Source: Gammaproteobacteria bacterium (GTDB lineage Bacteria > Pseudomonadota > Gammaproteobacteria > UBA9214). Taken from it: a stretch of DNA of 9,679 nt. This document shows positions 6,412 to 9,679 of this stretch, in pieces. A program made the translations under genes and the position numbers. How positions within the stretch are numbered: position 1 is the first letter of the stretch; each line of letters opens with the position of its first letter. The notes under the pieces are model-generated. The model saw nothing but the letters and a program-made list of their open reading frames with translations. It ran no database searches and was not told the DNA's origin. The stretch covers positions 1 through 9,679 of the forward strand of contig DAOVVG010000069.1 in NCBI GenBank assembly GCA_030632175.1, written 5' to 3'.

Positions 6412-7243
6412 GGCTGTTGTCCCACCTGGATTGCAGGGTCGAGATCTGGCTGACCTCGGTGAGTAATTCAGGAACAGGAGGTATGTTGAAGTCGCGTTCA
6501 AGCAGTGTCGGGAAAACGCCAAAATTCTGGTAGGCAGTTTCCAGCAGTGACCAGACCGGTTTGATAACGGCTGCACCGTGGGTGTCGACTTTCAGGTCGT
6601 CGGCTTCGTCATAATGGCCGGCGATGTGGCAGTATGCAATACGTTCAGCCGGCAGGGATTTCAGGAATTCTTCTGCGTTGTAGCTGTGATTGATGCTGTT
6701 TACATAGATGTTATTGACATCCAGCAGCAGATCACAGTCAGCTTCTTCGAGTACGGCATTCAGAAATTCAATTTCTTCCATTTCCTTGCCGGGTGCCGCG
6801 TAGTAGGACACATTCTCCATGGCAATGCGACGTTCAAGAATGTCCTGCACACGCCGGATACGCGCGGCGACATAGTGTACGGCTTCTTCGGTAAAAGGAA
6901 TCGGCATCAGGTCATAGAGATGACCGTCATCACTGCAGTAACTCAGGTGTTCGGAATAAAAACGAAAATTATGTTCATCGAGCAGGCGTTTGACCCGATG
7001 AAGAAAGGTCTCGTCCAGCGGAGAAGGGCTGCCGATCGACAGCGATAGTCCATGGGCGACAAACGGGTAACGTTCAGTAAAGTGGCGAAAGTCCTTGCCC
7101 ATCTTGCCACCGATACCAATCCAGTTTTCGGGGGCGACTTCAAAAAAATCAACCGGCTCTGGCGGGTTGTCCCGCAGCGGTCCCATCAGGGACCGCCGCA
7201 GGCCAAGTCCGGATCCTGTGACAGGATAGGTTTTAGTGCTCAC
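6377..7243 (-). CDS. hvfB: MNIO/DUF692 multinuclear non-haem iron peptide-modifying oxidase (HvfB/BufB type)
   Basis: A 288-aa TIM-barrel protein of the DUF692 family (MNIO, relatives of MbnB and HvfB). With its partner it oxidises cysteines of a ribosomal precursor in the cytoplasm; reported products in the family include oxazolone/thioamide pairs and thiooxazoles. Motifs in order: GLGLRRSL (12-19), FFEVAPENW (33-41), HGLSLSIG (64-71), SEHLSY (97-102), ENVSYY (143-148), LLDVNNIYVNS (173-183), HIAGH (206-210), DTHG (220-223) and LERDFNIP (248-255). These contain the His/Glu/Asp/Asn residues expected to bind the irons, so the enzyme looks intact. The start is a GTG at 7243, 18 bp after the precursor stop, with no clear Shine-Dalgarno; later ATGs would remove the conserved GLG motif. 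This suggests weak translation relative to the precursor. Confidence 0.93.
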   Translation of the reverse strand: MSTKTYPVTGSGLGLRRSLMGPLRDNPPEPVDFFEVAPENWIGIGGKMGKDFRHFTERYPFVAHGLSLSIGSPSPLDETFLHRVKRLLDEHNFRFYSEHLSYCSDDGHLYDLMPIPFTEEAVHYVAARIRRVQDILERRIAMENVSYYAAPGKEMEEIEFLNAVLEEADCDLLLDVNNIYVNSINHSYNAEEFLKSLPAERIAYCHIAGHYDEADDLKVDTHGAAVIKPVWSLLETAYQNFGVFPTLLERDFNIPPVPELLTEVSQISTLQSRWDNSHDKDIAHGNLT

Positions 7244-7261
7244 AACAAGTTGCTGCGGTTA

Positions 7262-7630
7262 TTACTTCTTCTCGCCGCCGCACTTGCCTTCACCTTCTGT
7301 CTTCTTCTCGCCGCCGCACTTGCCTTCACCTTCTGTCTTCTTCTCGCCGCCGCACTTGCCTTCACCGCACTTACCTTCGGCCTTGGCCTTTTCAGCGCCG
7401 CCTTCACCTTCGGCCTTGTTAGCGCCGCACTTGCCTTCACCGCATTTGCCTTCAGCCTTGGCCTTGTCGCCGCCTTCCGCCTGGTTTTCAGCGACCATGT
7501 AACCGCTGGACAGCTCGGACATTGCAAACGGGTTTTCCGCTGCATTGGCAACCGGGATGCTGGCTAATGAAGTAACGAATGCTGCGCCCAGGGCGATTGC
7601 AAGAGGTTTCATTGTATTTTTTTCTGACAT
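7262..7630 (-). CDS. hvfA: HvfA/BufA2-type secreted RiPP precursor with six EGKCG motifs
   Basis: A 122-aa precursor. Residues 1-30 are a Sec signal peptide (MSEKNTMKPLAIALGAAF..., likely cut after SIPVANA), so the product goes to the periplasm. Next comes ENPFAMSELSSGYMVAE (32-48), an N-terminal segment I associate with this family. The rest is almost only Glu, Gly, Lys, Ala and Cys: six EGKCG motifs with cysteines at 63, 68, 88, 93, 105 and 117 and no other Cys. Four occur as EGKCGEGKCG pairs and two singly in a 12-residue repeat with GGEKKTE. In HvfA-type precursors the EGKC cysteines are converted by HvfB/HvfC to copper-binding groups, and bufferins protect cells from copper. The immediately following enzyme and partner genes support this. 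The ATG at 7630 has GGAG 8 nt upstream; the second Met (7612) has no such site. Confidence 0.93.
   Translation of the reverse strand: MSEKNTMKPLAIALGAAFVTSLASIPVANAAENPFAMSELSSGYMVAENQAEGGDKAKAEGKCGEGKCGANKAEGEGGAEKAKAEGKCGEGKCGGEKKTEGEGKCGGEKKTEGEGKCGGEKK
7265..7366. repeat. 36-bp exact tandem repeat inside the precursor gene, 2.8 copies
   Basis: Copies begin at 7265, 7301 and 7337. The first two are identical over 36 bp and the third matches for 30 bp before diverging. One unit encodes 12 residues (GGEKKTEGEGKC in rotation), so each copy adds one EGKCG cysteine motif without shifting frame. The lack of synonymous differences implies recent duplication by slippage or unequal recombination. 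Confidence 0.9.
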
Positions 7631-7638
7631 GTAGATGT

Positions 7639-7642
7639 CTCC
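7639..7642 (-). promoter_or_regulatory. Ribosome binding site of the precursor gene
   Basis: On the minus strand this reads GGAG, 8 nt before the ATG at 7630. It favours that start over the second Met six codons later. Confidence 0.6.
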
Positions 7643-7772
7643 ATGTGGGTTTTAATAAAAGGGCAGCTGCCCCGGGTATTGCGTCAATCAATACGACATT
7701 GACTCAAGCAGAAAGTTTCTGCGCCTGCCTTTCGTGGCGGGGAAACGACCTGTCCCCCTTGAATCTGGTGTG

Positions 7773-7800
7773 AATATACCAGAAAAACAGCGAGTTACAA
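7773..7800 (-). promoter_or_regulatory. Candidate sigma-70 promoter for the precursor operon
   Basis: On the minus strand, TTGTAA (7795-7800) and TATATT (7773-7778) are separated by 16 bp, with TG one base before the -10 (extended -10). Transcription would start near 7766 and give a leader of about 135 nt. This is pattern matching only. Confidence 0.4.
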
Positions 7801-7811
7801 TATTATTTGGG

Positions 7812-7824
7812 GTCTGGATCAGAC
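7812..7824 (-). terminator. Weak hairpin after nth, possible transcript end
   Basis: GTCTG and CAGAC form a 5-bp stem with a 3-nt loop, 25 bp after the nth stop. No T-run follows on the minus strand (the next bases are CCCAAATAAT), so it would be a poor intrinsic terminator. Read-through from rnf-nth into the precursor operon is not excluded. Confidence 0.2.
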
Positions 7825-7848
7825 AGGGGAGCCGCTCGTGTATAGACT

Positions 7849-8484
7849 TTAGTCCAGTTGTTTGTGTTTGTATTCACATAAATCGGAAATTATACAGGAC
7901 TGGCAGCGCGGTTTGCGGGCAATACAGGTATAGCGTCCGTGCAGAATCAGCCAGTGATGCGCGTCGAGCTTGAATTCATCCGGCACCAGTCGCAGCAGTC
8001 GTTTTTCAACCTCAATCACATTCTTGCCGGGTGCGATGCCGGTGCGATTGGATACCCGGAAGATATGCGTGTCCACGGCAATGGTGGGCTGACCAAAGGC
8101 CGTATTGAGTACCACGTTAGCCGTTTTGCGTCCGACACCGGGTAATGCCTCCAGTGCGGCGCGATCTTCCGGGACCTTGCCGTTGTGTTGTTCCGCCAGA
8201 AGGGTGCAGGTCTTGATAATGTTGCTGGCCTTGGTGTTGAAAAGACCAATCGTTTTTATGTGTTCTTTCAGTCCTGCTTCACCCAGCCTGAGCATGGCAG
8301 CCGCCGTCTTTACTTTTTTGAACAGACTTTTGGTGGCCTTGTTGACGCCGACGTCGGTCGATTGTGCGGACAGTATCACTGCGATGAGCAGCTGAAACGG
8401 ATTGCTGTATTGCAGTTCGGTAGTTGGTTCAGGGTTGGCGTCACGCCATCGCGTGAAGATTTCCTGACGCTTGCTGCGGTTCAC
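7849..8484 (-). CDS. nth: Endonuclease III, DNA glycosylase/AP lyase
   Basis: A base-excision-repair enzyme that removes oxidised pyrimidines and cleaves the AP site. At 211 aa from the GTG at 8484 it matches E. coli Nth in length and aligns from the first residues (VNRSKRQEIF against MNKAKRLEIL). Visible features: helix-hairpin-helix LPGVGRKTANVV with catalytic Lys120, VDTHIFR with catalytic Asp138, and the C-terminal 4Fe-4S loop C-x6-C-x2-C-x5-C (CIARKPRCQSCIISDLC). The open frame extends to an ATG at 8565, but those 27 residues are unlike Nth and overlap rnfE, so I place the start at 8484, 16 bp after the rnfE stop. No clear Shine-Dalgarno precedes it, so coupling to rnfE translation is likely. 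The rnfE-nth adjacency is the gammaproteobacterial arrangement. Confidence 0.95.
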   Translation of the reverse strand: MNRSKRQEIFTRWRDANPEPTTELQYSNPFQLLIAVILSAQSTDVGVNKATKSLFKKVKTAAAMLRLGEAGLKEHIKTIGLFNTKASNIIKTCTLLAEQHNGKVPEDRAALEALPGVGRKTANVVLNTAFGQPTIAVDTHIFRVSNRTGIAPGKNVIEVEKRLLRLVPDEFKLDAHHWLILHGRYTCIARKPRCQSCIISDLCEYKHKQLD

Positions 8485-8500
8485 GGTTGGTCGAGTGTGT

Positions 8501-9190
8501 CTATGCCTGCACAGGCTGGCTGGCTGGAGAGGTCTTGATAACTGCTTTTCTTTCGCGTCGGGCATTGATGATATTTATGCCGGCGATCAGGAAGCCGAGT
8601 CCGAGAAAAGCGCCCGGTGGCAGGATGGCCAGCAGAAATCCGCGGTAGTCTTTGATGAAGGTTATTTCCAGCTGATTGCCGAACTGGCCAAACATCAGGT
8701 GTGCCTGTGCCAGCAGGGTACCCTGTCCGATGAGTTCACGCATGCCGCCGAGCGCAACCAGTACCAGCGTAAAACCAATACCCATGGCGAGTCCATCCAG
8801 CAGGGCGCGATCCACGGTGTGTCTTGAAGCAAACGATTCCGCGCGACCGATGATGGCACAGTTGGTAACAATCAGTGGAATGAATATGCCCAGTATCAGG
8901 TAGAGATCATGCAGCCAGGCATTCATTGCCAGTTCAATCACCGTAACAATGGAGGCGATGATCAGTACAAACACAGGGATGCGGATCTCCGGCCGAACCA
9001 GTTTGCGGATCAGTGAAACGATGACATTCGAGGCTACCAGTGTCAGTGTGGTCGCGAGTCCCAGCCCCAGGCCGTTGATGACGGTAGTGGTTACGGCCAG
9101 TAACGGGCACAGGCCAAGCAATTGCACGGTCCCCGGGTTGTTCAGCCACAGGCCCTCTTTGAGAATGTGCGTATAGGTAGGATCGTTCAC
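8501..9190 (-). CDS. rsxE: Rnf/Rsx electron-transport complex subunit E
   Basis: A 229-aa six-helix inner-membrane subunit of the Rnf (Rsx) complex, which couples electron flow between NADH and ferredoxin to ion movement; in E. coli the complex keeps SoxR reduced. Hallmarks: LWLNNPGTVQLLGLCPLLAVT (about 14-34, C28), RIPVFVLIIASIVT (70-83), FIPLIVTNCAIIGRAE (103-118, C111) and LLAILPPGAFLGLGFLIAG near the C-terminus. The two cysteines are in the positions expected to share an intramembrane iron-sulfur cluster with RnfA. The start is a GTG at 9190 that overlaps the rnfG stop as GTGA, indicating translational coupling. The length is close to E. coli RsxE (about 231 aa). Confidence 0.95.
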   Translation of the reverse strand: MNDPTYTHILKEGLWLNNPGTVQLLGLCPLLAVTTTVINGLGLGLATTLTLVASNVIVSLIRKLVRPEIRIPVFVLIIASIVTVIELAMNAWLHDLYLILGIFIPLIVTNCAIIGRAESFASRHTVDRALLDGLAMGIGFTLVLVALGGMRELIGQGTLLAQAHLMFGQFGNQLEITFIKDYRGFLLAILPPGAFLGLGFLIAGINIINARRERKAVIKTSPASQPVQA

Positions 9191-9679
9191 GGGCTGCTGT
9201 CCTGCTGGTTTGCCTGCCCGCCTGGGGGCAGGTTTGACTCATTTCCGCCAAATAAGCTGTCCTGATTGTCACGGTAGTATAGCAAGGTCTGCCGCACTGC
9301 CTTGACGATAGCCCGCGGGGTAATGGTTGCACCGGTGAGTTGATCAAAATCCCCCCCGTCCTTGCTCACTTTCCAGCGATCCAGCGGCGGGTTACCCAGT
9401 GACTTGTTATCAAACAGGTGTATCCAGTCCGAGCGGGTTTCGTCAATGGCATCGCCAAGCCCCGGTGTTTCACGATGAGCCACGACCCGGACGCCGCTCA
9501 GTGTGCCGTCGACATTGATGCCAACAAGCAGCTTGATGGTGCCATTGTAGCCATCCGGAGCAACCGGTGTCATGACCAGTGCAACCGGCTGGCCTGCCTT
9601 TCTGGCGCGGTAAACTGTAACGGGTTGATCGGTGCCCGGCAGTGACGTGTCCCTGACAGTTGCGGTGTCTTCAAGCAGG
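9187..9679 (-). CDS. rsxG: Rnf/Rsx electron-transport complex subunit G, 5' end outside window
   Basis: The frame stays open from the stop at 9187-9189 to the right edge, giving the last 163 codons of a protein of about 210. The signal anchor and N-terminus lie beyond the window; the Met encoded at 9573 is internal. RnfG is a membrane-anchored periplasmic flavoprotein carrying covalent FMN on a threonine. The attachment motif is visible as FDQLTGATITPRAIV, matching the D-x-x-(S/T)-G-A-T consensus recognised by the ApbE flavin transferase. AHRETPGLGDAID is the conserved loop preceding it. The C-terminal tail after VRQTLLYYRDNQ is Asn/Gln/Pro/Gly-rich and probably disordered. The upstream order rnfG-rnfE-nth implies rnfABCD further right. 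Confidence 0.93.
   Translation of the reverse strand, partial: LLEDTATVRDTSLPGTDQPVTVYRARKAGQPVALVMTPVAPDGYNGTIKLLVGINVDGTLSGVRVVAHRETPGLGDAIDETRSDWIHLFDNKSLGNPPLDRWKVSKDGGDFDQLTGATITPRAIVKAVRQTLLYYRDNQDSLFGGNESNLPPGGQANQQDSSP

Larger units (their letters stand above)
7631..7848 (-). promoter_or_regulatory. Leader and regulatory region of the precursor operon
   Basis: A 218-bp gap separates nth from the precursor gene, the only sizeable space in the right half of the minus-strand run. It holds the promoter candidate at 7773-7800. Between that promoter and the start codon lie three palindromes: GCAGAAAGTTTCTGC (7708-7722, perfect), GCGTCAAT/ATTGACTC (7681-7688 and 7698-7705, 7 of 8 matched) and GGGCAGCTGCCC (7661-7672, perfect). 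These could be operators or RNA hairpins. I cannot assign a regulator. Confidence 0.5.

Noticed and set aside
6412..6576. 55-residue N-terminal extension of the hvfC-like protein
   Set aside because: It lies wholly inside the enzyme gene; family resemblance and a ribosome site begin at the ATG at 6411.
7265..7366. 36-bp direct repeats as a CRISPR array
   Set aside because: Copies are head-to-tail with no spacers and lie in frame inside a coding sequence.
7052..7567. Plus-strand 171-codon frame with repeated Leu/Ala/Phe segments resembling membrane helices
   Set aside because: It is the antisense of the EGKCG repeat gene and the enzyme's 5' end; the repeats are the reverse complement of the Glu/Gly/Lys/Cys codons, and the real genes on the other strand have clear family motifs.
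8485..8565. 27-residue N-terminal extension of endonuclease III
   Set aside because: It overlaps rnfE, is unlike Nth, and the GTG at 8484 gives the normal family length and N-terminus.

Overview
The window looks like the chromosome of a gammaproteobacterium with roughly 50% GC. The right end carries rnfG-rnfE-nth in the order seen in E. coli and relatives (rsxG-rsxE-nth). The protein families present, and a REP-like palindrome of a kind common in Pseudomonas-type genomes, agree with this. No mobile element, rRNA, tRNA or CRISPR array is visible.

Layout from left to right. (1) Minus strand, positions 1-210: the N-terminal 70 codons of a gene running off the left edge, tentatively an LCIB/C-like (theta-type) carbonic anhydrase relative. 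(2) Plus strand: an unrecognised 201-aa membrane-anchored or secreted protein, followed 25 bp later by a periplasmic TlpA-type thioredoxin. (3) A convergent, gene-free stretch at 1541-2060 with GC-rich palindromes and a perfect 26-bp inverted repeat. (4) Minus strand, read right to left from 7630 to 2061: six tightly spaced genes. They encode a Cys-rich secreted precursor, a DUF692/MNIO enzyme, a DUF2063/HvfC-type partner, a DoxX membrane protein, a membrane-anchored FMN/3Fe-4S glutamate-synthase-like oxidoreductase and a CPA1 Na+/H+ antiporter. (5) Minus strand, right end: rnfG (cut by the window edge), rnfE and nth.

The centre of interest is group 4. Its first four genes match the HvfABC/bufferin type of ribosomally made, post-translationally modified, copper-related peptide system. 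The precursor has a Sec signal peptide and six EGKCG motifs. The MNIO enzyme and its partner protein are expected to convert the motif cysteines into copper-binding heterocycles, and the product is exported to the periplasm. The precursor's 3' end holds a 36-bp repeat whose copies are identical at the nucleotide level, so the number of cysteine motifs appears to have grown recently. The two extra downstream genes may be operon extensions or separate transcripts; the link is inferred only from spacing. A plausible sigma-70 promoter and several short palindromes lie in the 218-bp gap between nth and the precursor gene. Several start codons differ from the longest open frame: nth GTG at 8484, doxX ATG at 5575 and hvfC ATG at 6411.
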